Source: Cercophora sp. LCS_1 (taxonomy: Eukaryota; Ascomycota; Sordariomycetes; Sordariales; Lasiosphaeriaceae). Taken from it: DNA of 64,000 nt. The stretch is taken from NCBI GenBank assembly GCA_036250225.1, contig JAPZLL010000017.1, positions 124,001 to 188,000 of the forward strand. The letters run 5' to 3'. A program made the translations under genes and the position numbers. Under the pieces are notes generated by a model that searched no databases, was not told where the DNA came from, and saw nothing but the letters and a program-made list of their open reading frames with translations. This document shows, one piece after another, positions 21,477-32,585 of this stretch (within the stretch, counting starts at the first letter, position 1; the number at the start of each line of letters is the position of its first letter).

Positions 21477-23465
21477 ATGGCGGGTCTGAGTGACCTGGCA
21501 TTTGGTCGGCCGCTGGCCGACCGAGAGATACGATTAATCCGGCTTAAATCCTCTCCCAAACCCAGCGACTTCCACTTCCCCAGCAGCGAGCATGAACCTC
21601 TCGACTGCACCATCGAATACCACCTGCTCGCCCAGGCCCCTCCTTACATTGCACTCTCGTACTGCTGGGGTGACGGCCATCTGAAGCGGCAGGTTATCGT
21701 CAACGGCGAGATCTGCAGCGTCGGCGCAAACGCGGTAGAAGCTCTGCTTCATCTTCACCCACCAAAAAACGACTCCCAGAATGACGATGGCGTGCACCAC
21801 TTCTGGGTCGACCAGCTGTGTATCAACCAGGCCGACAACGTAGAAAAGAACCACCAGGTCGACCTCATGTGGCAGATCTACAGCCGTGCCGACCGGGTTG
21901 TGGCATGGCTGGGCGTCTCGGACGGGGACGACATTGAGTTCATCATCGGGCACATGGCCCGCGTGGCAAACCTCCTGCGGGGGGAAGGGGGGCCCGCGGC
22001 GGTGATACAGATCCATAGCGACGCCCCTCTGTTGCTACGAGCCTCCCAGGCGTTCCGCGCATTTGCCAAGCGCCGGTACTGGCGACGGCTCTGGATCATC
22101 CAGGAGTTTGCCATTGCACCGACGGTGTGGATCACCTGCGGCCACGCGCAGATGGAGTACGCGGACCTGCGCGACGCCTTGCTTTTCTTCTACAACCGGC
22201 CGGGCGGCGTGGTTCCCCCGCTGGATCCCAACGACGTCGCCCAGCAGCAGATCCCGGGCTATCTTCAGACGTGGGTGGACATGATGCGCGCCTTCCGGAC
22301 ATCGGACAGTGGCTTTCTCGAAGGGGTTCTGTCCCGTCGGCGGCGATACCACCTGCGCCTCATGCACACGACGCAGCAGCCGTCCAGCGCTATCGTCGCC
22401 AACAGACCCTTGACCGACCGGGAGCAAGACGTAGTCAAGCAGCGCGAACCGCTCCTCCGGGTGCTGGTCATGACGCTTGTCCTGGAGGTGGACCACAACC
22501 AACCGGAAGCGACCAACCCCCTTGACCGCATCTTCAGCGTGCTGCACTTTGCCGACGACAAGGCCGAGTTTGCTGGGTTCCCCGACTATGGGCGGAAATG
22601 CGAGGAGGTCTACGAGGACGCCGCGCGCCGCATGTTGATGCAGGGACATATTGACGTCCTGTGCTACTGCCAGTCACCACCACCACCCGGGGAGGAAACA
22701 ACCTCGCTGGCGACCTGGGCGCCGGACTGGCGAAAGCCCATCAAAAGGGCTTGCATCAACATTTGGACGGATAACTTGTTTTGCGCGTCGGGTGATACGC
22801 GGCAAGACCAGGTTGTGACGGCGTTGGACGACAAAACCATCACCATCCGCGGCGTCGTGGTGGACCGGATCAAGCGGGTGGGCGACGTGTGGGACCCCGA
22901 CTGGATGGCCAAGCTCGACTGTCGTGCGGCGTTGGCTTATCTCGGCGACGTCAAGAGCCTGTGCGCAGAGTCGCCTCGGTACGCCTTCTCGGCGGACAGC
23001 GACGTCGTCGACGCCGAAGTCCTCCGCACGGCTATTGCGGACCGGTACAATTACCGCGAGGAGGAGCGGCACCCGGAGCTCCTAGAGGGCTACCAGGCGG
23101 CTGTCGAATACATGGAGGCGCTGGCTTCGGGCACGGATCCGCATGCCGTGTATGGGCTGGCGTTCGAGGACGAAATCGGGTGGCAAGCCCCGTGGTTCAC
23201 CTTTTGTCTCAAGAACCTTCACTCGCGGAGGCCGTTTTTGTCCGAGACGGAGGGGTACGTCGGGCTGGCGCCCATGGCCGCGCAACCGGGGGACTACGTT
23301 GTCGTCTTTCTGGGTGGCCGTGCCGCCTATGTGATTCGCCAAGTTGCTGCGGACTCCAAGGACGCAGATGGGTGGTTGTTGGTCGGGGAGTGTTATGTTC
23401 ACGGCATCATGTATGGGGAGTTAATGGAAGGAGCGCCCGAGGTTCGAGAGTTCACGCTGCGATGA
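21477..23465 (+). CDS. HET-domain protein (HET-6 type)
   Basis: Single exon, 662 residues from ATG 21477; the upstream extension of the frame to 21249 lacks family motifs. HET core: P-P-Y-I-A-L-S-Y-C-W-G-D near residues 54-65, H-F-W-V-D-Q-L-C-I-N-Q-A-D near 107-119, V-D-L-M-W-Q-I-Y-S-R-A-D-R-V-V-A-W-L-G, then R-R-Y-W-R-R-L-W-I-I-Q-E-F. The C-terminal half carries the usual P-L-D-R-I-F-S-V-L-H, a G-L-A-P segment and V-V-V-F-L-G-G-R-A-A-Y-V-I-R. Predicted soluble mediator of incompatibility-type cell death. It is GC-rich and intact, with no sign of RIP. Confidence 0.92.
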   Translation: MAGLSDLAFGRPLADREIRLIRLKSSPKPSDFHFPSSEHEPLDCTIEYHLLAQAPPYIALSYCWGDGHLKRQVIVNGEICSVGANAVEALLHLHPPKNDSQNDDGVHHFWVDQLCINQADNVEKNHQVDLMWQIYSRADRVVAWLGVSDGDDIEFIIGHMARVANLLRGEGGPAAVIQIHSDAPLLLRASQAFRAFAKRRYWRRLWIIQEFAIAPTVWITCGHAQMEYADLRDALLFFYNRPGGVVPPLDPNDVAQQQIPGYLQTWVDMMRAFRTSDSGFLEGVLSRRRRYHLRLMHTTQQPSSAIVANRPLTDREQDVVKQREPLLRVLVMTLVLEVDHNQPEATNPLDRIFSVLHFADDKAEFAGFPDYGRKCEEVYEDAARRMLMQGHIDVLCYCQSPPPPGEETTSLATWAPDWRKPIKRACINIWTDNLFCASGDTRQDQVVTALDDKTITIRGVVVDRIKRVGDVWDPDWMAKLDCRAALAYLGDVKSLCAESPRYAFSADSDVVDAEVLRTAIADRYNYREEERHPELLEGYQAAVEYMEALASGTDPHAVYGLAFEDEIGWQAPWFTFCLKNLHSRRPFLSETEGYVGLAPMAAQPGDYVVVFLGGRAAYVIRQVAADSKDADGWLLVGECYVHGIMYGELMEGAPEVREFTLR

Positions 23466-23908
23466 TGACGAGACTAGATCCGGATCCAAATACTCTCTCG
23501 TTTGTGTAGAATGGCGTTCTGTCCACCCGTGGCGGGAGCGTTCTTGTCGTGGATGGGTCCGGGGGCTAGTGGTTAGGGACCCAGTTCAATGAGTCTATTA
23601 CGGGCGCTCCCAATGGCAGGTGATGTGGTTATGCCGATTTATCTTGTGATAGCTTCCCCTCATGTAGAGGCTAAATGTAAGGTCTGTTTTTATTTACACA
23701 TGATAGCAAATATAATCAAAATTATACCCCTGGATGCACTATAACTATAATAGATACCTTGGGTAAACTGGAAGAATTTTAGTGAAAGAAACCCAACAAT
23801 TGAAACAAAACTCAACTTCGCTACTCTGTTCTACATATGATCCTTCTAGGTATTACATGGCCGCCGAACAGGCTACCCGCCTCATCCAATTCACAAGAAG
23901 ATTTGGGC
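23466..23908. other. AT-rich intergenic, convergent 3' flanks
   Basis: Between two convergent HET genes. The 23680-23830 part is AT-rich. No gene seen. Confidence 0.6.
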
Positions 23909-26489
23909 CTAAACGATGGTGATTCTTGTCTGGGAGCCGTTCTGAATCTCACTCAGTGGCTGATGGGTGACTGGACTGAAATCAATGATAACCAGCCCAA
24001 CACGATAAAAAATCTGTTGGGTAAAGGCTGTGTAAAATGGGTCCAGTGGCCGGAGCCCCAGCCCAACGTAAAACCCTGCGTTGTCCTTGCAGTACCGGAA
24101 CAGCACCGCGCAGTGGATAAAGTCGCCTGGGCGAATGGCTATTCGTTCCAGTCCATCGTCGGGGATAAAACGTCCCTCCAAGGTTTCGATATCCTGAGAC
24201 CTTTGAGCCCGCTCACTTAAACTGCTGTGGACAGACTCAGGCGGGTACCATCTGAAAGATCTCCCCAGCTCGACTCCAGGACTAGGGGGCTCTAGTATCA
24301 CAACGTCGTCGGATCGGGAGGGCTCGGCTGCTCCATGACTAGCGCGTTCAGGTTCTTCATCGGGAACATTACTGTCTCCCAGACTTTCCGAGCCCACCGT
24401 GTCCTCCATTGCCAGCTCCGCAGCCCTGGCCTCAATCCAAGCCACCTGCTCTTCGATTGCTGTGAAGGATGTTAGCTTGAATCGCGGATGTTCAGTTCTA
24501 GTCATAATATCTGCTATATCATGACTTACTCTCCTCCCTGGGGGTCCACAGAGGTCTTAACGCTGTGCGCAGGTGTTCCCTTCGCTCGCCGCCAGAAAGC
24601 TCGGTTGCCATACGTGTATCCTGGTCGCCCTGGTAGACAGGCAAAAGATATTCCTCCATGTCGTGATAAAGGAGACTCGGGTCGGATGCAGCCTCCACAG
24701 ATGAACCTCCCCCAATCTTAACCACCCAGTTCTCCCCAGCTATTCTTCTCACGTTGAACTGCACAACCTTTGCGTCTATTATCAGCTTCCCTCTAGAAAC
24801 ACATCCGAATTTGTCGAGCTGGTCGGCGTCACATCTGGCCTCGAATAGTCGGGCACATTCCGTCCCAGCACGGAAGTTATCGATGCCAACACTGGACCAC
24901 GTAACTGGCCAGCGGGAAGATATCCACGACCAAGTGGGCTTGAGGCGAGCCTCCAAGTGATTGGCCAGGCGGATGTCATCGCCAGGGTCCTGACGCTCCA
25001 AGCTGGCAGATGTGGCATCGTCCCGTAGTTGGCCAACTTGATCATAATCAACCCGCCACATCAAATGCCAAAGGAAATCTACTTCCCACAGCCCCGCCAA
25101 GTATGATCCTATCGTGACGTCGAACTGCGAGCTGAACCTTCTTGCTATTCCGGAAAGGGCGAGGAGTCGGTCGTCCCGCTTTGACAGTTTTCGCTTCGAA
25201 TACTGTTGCACGAGGCCATGCCATATTGCTGAAGGGTCTTCGTTTTTGCCCTCACGAGCGTTGGCAGCGACGATCCGGTTGTAAACTGAGCCTCGAAACT
25301 CCCCTTTCTTCCAGAGCTGGTCCGCACGGGCACCTCCGCACTCGCACCATATGTCGCAACGGCACTCCCAAATGATCTCTTGCGGCAAGAAGTGCAATGT
25401 TCGTGTGGAAAGCAACCGCTCCTGGAAGGTCCAGCCGCGAGATAGCAACGGATATCGGGTCGTGTCAGCGACGCTCAAGTCTTCGGGAATAATGACATCG
25501 TGGCGAAGACGGGGCCTGACGAACACCTCGACCAGTCTTCCGTTGAAGTCCACCCAAGGAATTGGAACGGAACTACCGAGCTCTGGAGCGCGGTCCTCTG
25601 TCTCGACGAGAAACCCATCGGTTACCGACATAGCTCCTGTTGCGGATAGGGTGAGAACTGCGCCCTCGTAAATAATGTCCATCTTCGCAGATTCCATACG
25701 CCAGTCCCGTCCATTCACATCGTCTTGGATGATGCAGAGCGAATCGGCCCATAGATATGGGATTTTGAGGGCTCGGGTGACAGCAACGGCATCTTGAAGG
25801 GTTTTCGGAAGATCAGCATAGCAGATTCCGGCTACGCGCTCTTCCCGCGTGTCCCTCGTCGTGGTGATGTTGCTACCACGGTCGCCCCAGCAATAGCTCA
25901 GTGCGACATAGGGTGCATCAGGCTCCGGATCTTCGACCAGCCGCAGGCCGCCCAACACACTAACGAGGCGTCGAGGTCTAGGCTGGCTGATAGCAGTAGC
26001 CGGGGTAGTGGGTATGCTGGGAGAGAACCTTGCGCTGCAGGCGGGGTGTCCAGCACGACAGCGACGGAGCCACCTCTCCGCGAGCGCAGCGACCCGAGCC
26101 GCATCCAAGCCTGGTGGGACATGGGCCGCAGTTCCCAGATAGTACGGAAAGGGTGACTGACTGCCTTCGGCGACGAAGAATTCGAGATCTATTCCTTCTC
26201 CCTCAATTCGCAACGGCAGGCTGGCCTGAAGAATGACATGGACCAGCGCAGTAGGATCTACTGCAGCTAGTTCAAGCCCGCTCGCAAGCAGCCTGCATCC
26301 CCGACATTCCCCCGCCGACTGATATATGTCGCCAGCAGAGTGGAGACTCGACAGTGTGGGGTCAGGGAAACCCTCAATGCGCTCAAGATTGTTGCACCTG
26401 ATGCAGCGCGGGGAAGCAACGGCTATTGGATGGAGAGGTTCGCGCCGTGATGGGGGATGCAGCCTACGGTTCGAGAAATTCGCTGCCAT
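23909..26489 (-). CDS. HET-domain protein with Cys-rich N-terminus
   Basis: Two exons, complement(23909-24459, 24530-26489), 836 residues. The 70-bp intron has GTAAGT donor, GCTAAC branch and CACAG acceptor; splicing gives P-R-E-E-T-I-E-E-Q-V-A-W. The N-terminus has C-I-R-C and C-R-G-C pairs that could bind zinc. HET core: P-Y-V-A-L-S-Y-C-W-G-D near residues 193-203, L-P-K-T-L-Q-D-A-V-A-V-T, L-W-A-D-S-L-C-I-I-Q-D-D near 246-257, then S-R-G-W-T-F-Q-E-R-L-L-S. The last ~180 residues, from exon 2, are acidic and end in a segment (G-D-F-I-H-C-A-V-L-F-R-Y) of unknown function. No defects are seen. The gene faces the HET gene at 21477 tail to tail. Confidence 0.9.
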
Positions 26490-26685
26490 TCTGGATATTT
26501 TCTCGAAGCCAAGTTGTTTGGACGTGATCGTTGCATGGAAATTGTCGCATGGAACCCGGTTGTGTGTGGAGAGAGGAGGAGCGACTCAAAATCTGCTCTG
26601 CGAAAAGGACTCTTCTTGGAGAGGGGGGGTTTGACATGGCACCTTCCTAGCACAGCCCCACAGACGAAGTGGTATAATAATTAAG

Positions 26686-27054
26686 TTGGTCCGTGCCGGG
26701 ATAGTTCGTGCCAGGCTGGTCCGTGCTTTTTGTGCCACAAAAAGCTCCGGCGAAGCGGGTAACCAAGACCGCTCGAGCGTTTCCCCACGACACCTTTCAC
26801 AGCTGCCGTCGCTGCGGAACCTGAGTCTCTGCGACGACAATATCATATCGAAAGCCATATTTTCCGCTGCCAGCCGGGCCCTGGCTACTTGGCCGGCGTT
26901 GGAGATACTCACTCTTGCGTTCTCCTGATGGCCGATGGTACAACTGGTGTTTGATTCGGCCGATGCAGACACAGCCGACCCAATCCCAGAGGCCAAGTGG
27001 GACAGAGAGAAGAGCAGGCTGCCTCAGATATCAACACCATTTGTATTTACATAG
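26686..27054 (+). pseudogene. Possible degenerate LRR/F-box-type gene fragment
   Basis: The frame reads L-P-S-L-R-N-L-S-L ... W-P-A-L-E-I-L-T-L-A-F-S, a leucine-rich-repeat-like pattern, then TGA (26926-26928). The same frame continues as W-P-M-V-Q-L-V-F-D-S-A-D-A-D and ends at TAG 27052-27054. This resembles the C-terminal end of fungal F-box/LRR proteins, but the match is from memory of the pattern. No intact 5' part is visible. The sequence before about 26760 has short imperfect direct repeats (GTCCGTGCC / GTTCGTGCC). Confidence 0.35.
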
Positions 27055-27521
27055 GTGCGCTCAATCACAATCACAGATATGCCTCGCCTTCGGAAAGCTG
27101 AAGCACAGATTGACAGCCGATTTATCTGGTCCAAAAGCTTACCTCTGTTATTGCGTACCGGGATCGCTTCTCTCTCTTTGCCAATATTTTGACGACGGTG
27201 AGACGCATGTCCATGACTGACATCTTAACCAGTCAAGACGGGACATCTTGTTGCACGAGCTTGATGCAAGGTGGAATACTTCCTGACAAGTGGCAAATTG
27301 CTTGGCGGAGCATAGGTATGTGGCGAGGGGTAGACCGATGGGATGATTCGCGGTTGTAGGTTGTTTGCCAGTCATTAGTTCAACTGCCAACATGGCTCCC
27401 AATTGACAGCTGGCGTCCAGTCGCACGATCACTGGACAAAGTCATTCGCGTTAGGTACCCGAAGATGAGATCTATTCGCGCCTGTATCTCTAACCTCTAA
27501 GACAAGCCTTACTCTAATCTT
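27055..27521. other. Intergenic, no feature seen
   Basis: Between the LRR-like fragment and the 3' end of the tyrosinase gene. Nothing recognised. Confidence 0.55.
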
Positions 27522-28765
27522 CTACACATAAACATAGCAAAGCGGCCCGCCAGTCAACCCAACAGTGGACATGACCTTTTCAATCACCACACTGTCCGTC
27601 AAAATCCCCATATCCAACACGTCATCCAGCCTACCCTCCCGGCTAGGCGGCTGATTAGCAATGGTAATCGTCCCGCCAATCGCCTTGGTGCGCGTCTCGG
27701 GGTCCGTGTTCTGCCACATCCACCAAACCCGATCGATCTGGGCATGATGCAACCAGAAGGCCGGATCACCAGGCGACGTGAAGAAATCGCCAGACGGGTC
27801 GCCGTTCAAGGTATAATGCCCGGCCGAATGGACGCCGTAATATCCAGCCTCGAAATCACCCTGCATTCGGTTCTGGAACGTCTCAATCGTGGAGCCGTAG
27901 TTGGCCAGCAGGTCATAGGTTTCGTCGTCGTTGGTGTAGGTGGATGCTACCCATTGTGAGATATCGCGGCGAAGACAGCGCGGGTTGTACCCCAGGAAGG
28001 AATCAGGTGGTGCAATGGGGTTGGTCAGGTTCAGTGTTGGTGCGAGCGGGCCAAGGTTGACGGACATGTCCTTGAAGGGACCGGAGTCGACGCAGCCGCC
28101 GCCCTCACCGGGTGGGATGCAGTTGAGATGGGTTGGCAAGGCATCGGTGCACGAGTGTTCGGCGTAGACGCCGTTGCCGGAGAGGGAGGCGTCGGAGCCG
28201 TCGAACAAGGGCGAGTTGAGAGGGTCGTAGGCCCACTTGCCCCAGTTCCAGTAGGGTTGGGTGCCAGTGTAGCCGCATTCGTTACGCAGGGCTTGTTCGT
28301 AGGCCCAGGTGAAGAGACGGTGCCAGGAGAGGAAGTTGGCCGTGGCGTGGATGGAAAAAGTTTGGTTGATGTGCACGGCTACGAAGTCGTCGTATCGCGA
28401 TTTGGCACCGGGGACTTCGAGGGGATCGAGCTGCGAAGGCTTGGCCATGAGACATTTCACGGCGGCGATGTACTCGCGACGTTGCTTCTTGCAGAGGGAG
28501 CCCCTGGGTTGGGCGTGTTAGCTTGGCCTGGAAAGGCTTGGAGGGGATGAGGGACATACCACTCTCGGCGTTTGGCTGCCGTCTTGATGGTGCAGGATCC
28601 CTCGCCTGGGTTGGTCGCCATGTACTCCTTCAACGTGTTGAGAGCGGCTTTGGCGATGACATCCGTCTTCTCCGTCGAAGCCGGGTTGTACTTCTTCGGC
28701 GCAGCAGCCGTGCCCGAAGCGAGGAGCAGGACAAGCCCGCCCTCGAGAAAAGAACTGAGACGCAT
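27522..28765 (-). CDS. Secreted tyrosinase / catechol oxidase-like copper enzyme
   Basis: Two exons, complement(27522-28503, 28560-28765), 395 residues. The 56-bp intron has GTATGT donor, GCTAAC branch and CCCAG acceptor; splicing restores R-R-E-W-G-S-L-C-K-K-Q-R-R-E-Y-I-A-A-V-K-C-L. The N-terminal M-R-L-S-S-F-L-E-G-G-L-V-L-L-L-A-S-G-T-A is a signal peptide. Copper site A: H113, H121 and H130 (F-V-A-V-H, S-I-H-A-T, S-W-H-R-L-F). Site B: H294 and H298 (V-H-S-A-G-H) and the H-H pair at 321-322 (F-W-L-H-H-A-Q-I-D-R). The short length without a C-terminal lid domain resembles Aspergillus catechol-oxidase-type secreted members. It would oxidise o-diphenols or monophenols outside the cell. Confidence 0.92.
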
Positions 28766-30116
28766 GGTAACGAGTGTGGCGTAGAAGTGTCTAAGACGAA
28801 AGAATGGACGTTGTCACGATCGACAACAAGCCGCGGTATGCCGATGTGATCGACAGAACTACGGGAAAAGAAAAAGAAGGAAAGGATGAGCGTGTCAAGA
28901 CGATCTCTTCTTGAATTGCCACGAGGGGAGACCCAAACAAAATAAGCAACTGGTCGCCGTTTCACTCCCGCATGCGGCCCATGCCTTACCGGGAACGTTT
29001 GCTGGTTCGATGCGACCCCAGACGTTGCAGCAAATCTCTAGCTCAATCCTTCAGGGTGCCGACTGCCACCCTGGTCCTAGATCGAGGTGACGCTGGGGTC
29101 CGAGAGCCCGGAGAAGCCTGCATGGAAGACTGGGATCAGGGCGCCATTGGCCAATCGCTCAGCTTCAATCGAACGGCATCCCAAGCCTCCTTCTAGTCAT
29201 TTAAATCTTTGATGGTAGCGCGCGGAATAGCCTCCCAGGCTTTTCTCGTATGCGCTTAGAGATGAGCAAGGGGAGTGGCTCGGTTCTGGCTCCCCGGCTC
29301 CACGAAGAGACGGTTGCACTGGGAGGAGCGCGATGGAATGGAATTTTGAGACTGGGATTTTTGGTGAGACTGGCCTGGTTGAAAGACAATATTGGTTCAT
29401 CCATTTTGTTTGGTTTGAAAGCTTCGAAGATGAGGAAATTGAGGGAGACATGCACAGAGACCCCAGCACTCGGAATCTTTTTTCGGATGGCTCCGGTCCG
29501 AGCGGCGGCACGGGAGACGCCTCCCCGGAATGGGCGCACGTGCTGCACCGCACTGAACTTTTCGGGCCGTCCGAAATGATTTGTTTCATTGGCTGTCTGC
29601 TTGATTCATGCTGTGCGTTGCGAAATACCGGGGTTGAGAAATTTCCGAATCCAAGCTGTGAAAAGGCATCGAGGACGGATGTCCGTTGAGCGATCGGATT
29701 GTTTAGAAACCGCATGGCCCGTCCATGGTTCGGGTCTGTTCATTTGAGAATTGACAGGAGCTTTTTCTCCGAAGCGTCCCAAACCTTCCTGTCTCCTCGT
29801 CGGTATTTATCTCTGACGGATTAATGGTGGAGGATGGCAGGAATGTGGGTCTTGGCACCCGTCTTGAACGAATAAACTGCTTGCGATGGTTGCTGATAGC
29901 TACCGACATGCAGAGTGCGTTGATAGCGCACGCCATGCAACCGTGTGGCGAGCTGAAGACGCGGGGTGTTGGGTCTAGACCTGAGGGGCTGAACGAAGCA
30001 GATACATATTATCTCGACTTTGCTGCCATTGAAGATAAGGAGGTTGAGGTGTCTCATCAGAGACAAGTTGAAGCCTACAGCTACACTACCCCGCTTGCTT
30101 GAACCGAACTATTGCA
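28766..30116. other. Intergenic, divergent promoters, no supported gene
   Basis: 1.35 kb between the tyrosinase gene (-) and a HET gene (+). Frames of up to 172 codons occur on both strands but have no motifs and overlap each other. Nothing supported. Confidence 0.55.
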
Positions 30117-32585
30117 ATGGCGAAGCACAGTGTGGTCCGTCATGACCTTCTCCAAGGTTATGAGCATTGCCCACGGCGGCCATATCTCGAACTTGTCGTG
30201 CCGTCAGACGCAGAGACAGTGACGGCTGTCACCTTTTCCACCGATTCCCATGACCAAGGTGCAAAGTCTCCTTTCTGCCTTCCAGAATGGCGATTCGCTG
30301 ATATTCGATGTGAAAGGCTGGGCGGATAGCACCGATGTGTCTTATACGTGGTTCGATGTTGGCTTGCACCGCCCAGAGGGAAGAAGTGACCTCGGAGCCA
30401 TCAGGATCAACCACAATCGTGTCGCAGACTCTGAGTTCTTCGTAGCGATGACGCGCTGGGACGCCGAAAGCTCTGCGCCGCGCGCAAAGTCGTGGTTGCG
30501 GTCGGTTCAACCCGGAGATGTCATCCAACTGATTCCTAGGGCGCAATTCCCAGGTTGGGTCAATATCGTCAGAGGCGGGAGCATCGAGCTTGAGTACGAG
30601 GTCCGGACAGCTGCGAATCAACAGGGGGCCCTGCATATCCCAAACCCTGGCCACGTTTACCGATCGCTCGACAATGCAGCGCAACAGATTCGCATCCTAG
30701 CTGTCAACCCTGGAGAGTACGACGACGATATCGAGGCCCAGTTTGAGTACATCAACCTTAATGATCCGGAGACCGAACGGCGAGGATTTCACGCCCTGTC
30801 TTACTACTGGGGCGACTCATTGGAGAAGTTTCACATTTCCATCAGTGGCAAAGGAGAGATTGGCGGTCTGGTGGAGGCCAAAATTGGCATCTCTGCGACA
30901 CTCCAGAAAGCGATTCGTCGTCTTCGGAGCCGAGACAAGCCACTTCGGATCTGGATCGACGCCGTGTGCATCAACCAGGATGACTTTGAAGAAAGAGCGC
31001 AACAAGTGGCCATGATGGGCACCGTCTACTCGTGTGCTGAGATGGTCCAAATCTGGCTCGATGATTATGTCCTCGCCTAGGTCAGGCTCTGCGGGTGATA
31101 CGAGATATCTACAACTGCAACAAACGACTTTGTGCCGGCGGGGCTGAGTGTCCATGTTCAGGAACCAAGCACTTGCTCCCGGCCAGTGAGCTGGACACGA
31201 TCACTCAGGCGGAAGAGTGGCATAGTTTTGGCTACACGCGCGAAGTGTTCTACCGACACAGGATTAGCGCATCCTTCGACGCTCTCGCGACAGAGGCAGC
31301 CGGTGGAAGTGATCCCCACTTCACCTTTTTCATGCAAACGTTCTTCTACCACCCATGGTTTCAACGAGTCTGGGTAGTTCAAGAAGCAATTCTATCACCC
31401 AACACCGTCGTCTACTCAGCCACCGAGGAAATCCCATTCGAGGAACTCCTTTTGATCAACGAAATGGCCAGCACCCCCGAATACGCAGGCGAAGCCCGCT
31501 GGAGCGTTCAAACGCGCGATTCCATGCCAGCCATCTGGAACGCCCTCGTCGGCCCCCACGGCAGAATGCGAACCAGCAGCAACAACGAACCAATGCCCAT
31601 CCTCGAAGTATTCCTCAAAGCCCTCGATCTCAAAGCCACCGACCAGCGCGACAAACTATTTGCCCTCCTCGCATTCGGCCACGAAACCAAGGACGCATCC
31701 AAGATCCCTCCGCTTCTCAAACCAGACTACAACAAACCCCTGCCAAACACCATGGCCGACTTCACGCGCTGGTGGATCCTAGAATACCACTCCCTCGACA
31801 TCCTCTCCTTCGTCCACTGCCAGCCCACTCGCGCCTGGCGCCGCGCCCTGTGCGATACCGACCCTCGCCTTTCCAAGCCAACCACCCGCCCAACATGGGC
31901 CCTCGGCACAGACGGCTACGCCCAATGGTCCCACATGACTCTCCGCGAACAATTCCCTTCCCTTCTCCGCACCGACGCTACCCCTGATGAATCTCTCCTC
32001 CGCTCAGAAAACCCTCTCGAACTCTCCCTCCGCGGTGCCACCCTCGGCACCATAACAGCCCTCGACCACCCACCCGCAGAAATGGTCTCCCCACGCAACA
32101 TCACTAACCCTGACGGCGCACTCGCAGCGGTATTCAACCGCCTCTTTGACCCCTCTGCGCGCATGGGAGCGTGGTTACTTCAGGGTACAAACTACCACGA
32201 AGAAAACTGGGATGCGGACGTGTTGAGCGGGATGTTAGACGGGCATACGAGTGCGCATGCGAGTGTAGAGGGACAGGGGCAGCATGTTTTGGTGCCGGGA
32301 GCGAGCGGTCCGTTGGAAAGGAGGAGGTATGAACCCGAGAATTTGCCGGGTTGTGTTGAGAAGTGCTTTTTTCTGCTTGGGAATGGGATGTTTGGGCTTT
32401 GTCCGTGGATGGCAAGGGTTGGGGATGTGGTTGTGATATTGCGAGGTGGGAGGGTGCCGTTTATTCTAAGGGCTGTGACTGGGGATAGAGAGGAGAGGTA
32501 CGAGTTTGTGGGGGAGTGTTATGTCGAGGGTTTGGGAGAGGGAGACAGACTGGTGAATGGGGATGAGGTTTTTGTGCTGGTTTAG
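30117..32585 (+). pseudogene. HET-domain gene with one frameshift
   Basis: Exon 1 is 30117-30258 and exon 2 starts at 30317. The 58-bp intron has GTGCAA donor, GCTGAT branch and GAAAG acceptor, and gives S-H-D-Q-G-W-A-D-S-T-D-V-S-Y-T-W-F. The N-terminal domain (Y-L-E-L-V-V-P-S, W-F-D-V-G-L-H-R-P, R-W-D, W-V-N-I-V-R) is that of one HET subfamily. HET core: F-H-A-L-S-Y-Y-W-G-D, L-R-I-W-I-D-A-V-C-I-N-Q-D-D, M-G-T-V-Y-S-C-A-E-M-V-Q-I-W-L. The frame stops at TAG 31078, while the +1-related frame picks up at about 31082 with A-L-R-V-I-R-D-I-Y-N and W-F-Q-R-V-W-V-V-Q-E and runs to 32585. No GT-AG intron fits the join, so a small indel near 31060-31082 is likely: real inactivation or a sequencing error. 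Confidence 0.75.

Noticed and set aside
24498..24529. Shorter 32-bp intron (CTAG acceptor) in the minus-strand HET gene
   Set aside because: Below the usual minimum intron length; the 70-bp intron with GCTAAC and CACAG fits better and keeps frame.
29197..29715. 172-codon minus-strand and overlapping plus-strand frames
   Set aside because: Both strands equally open and no motif; treated as intergenic.
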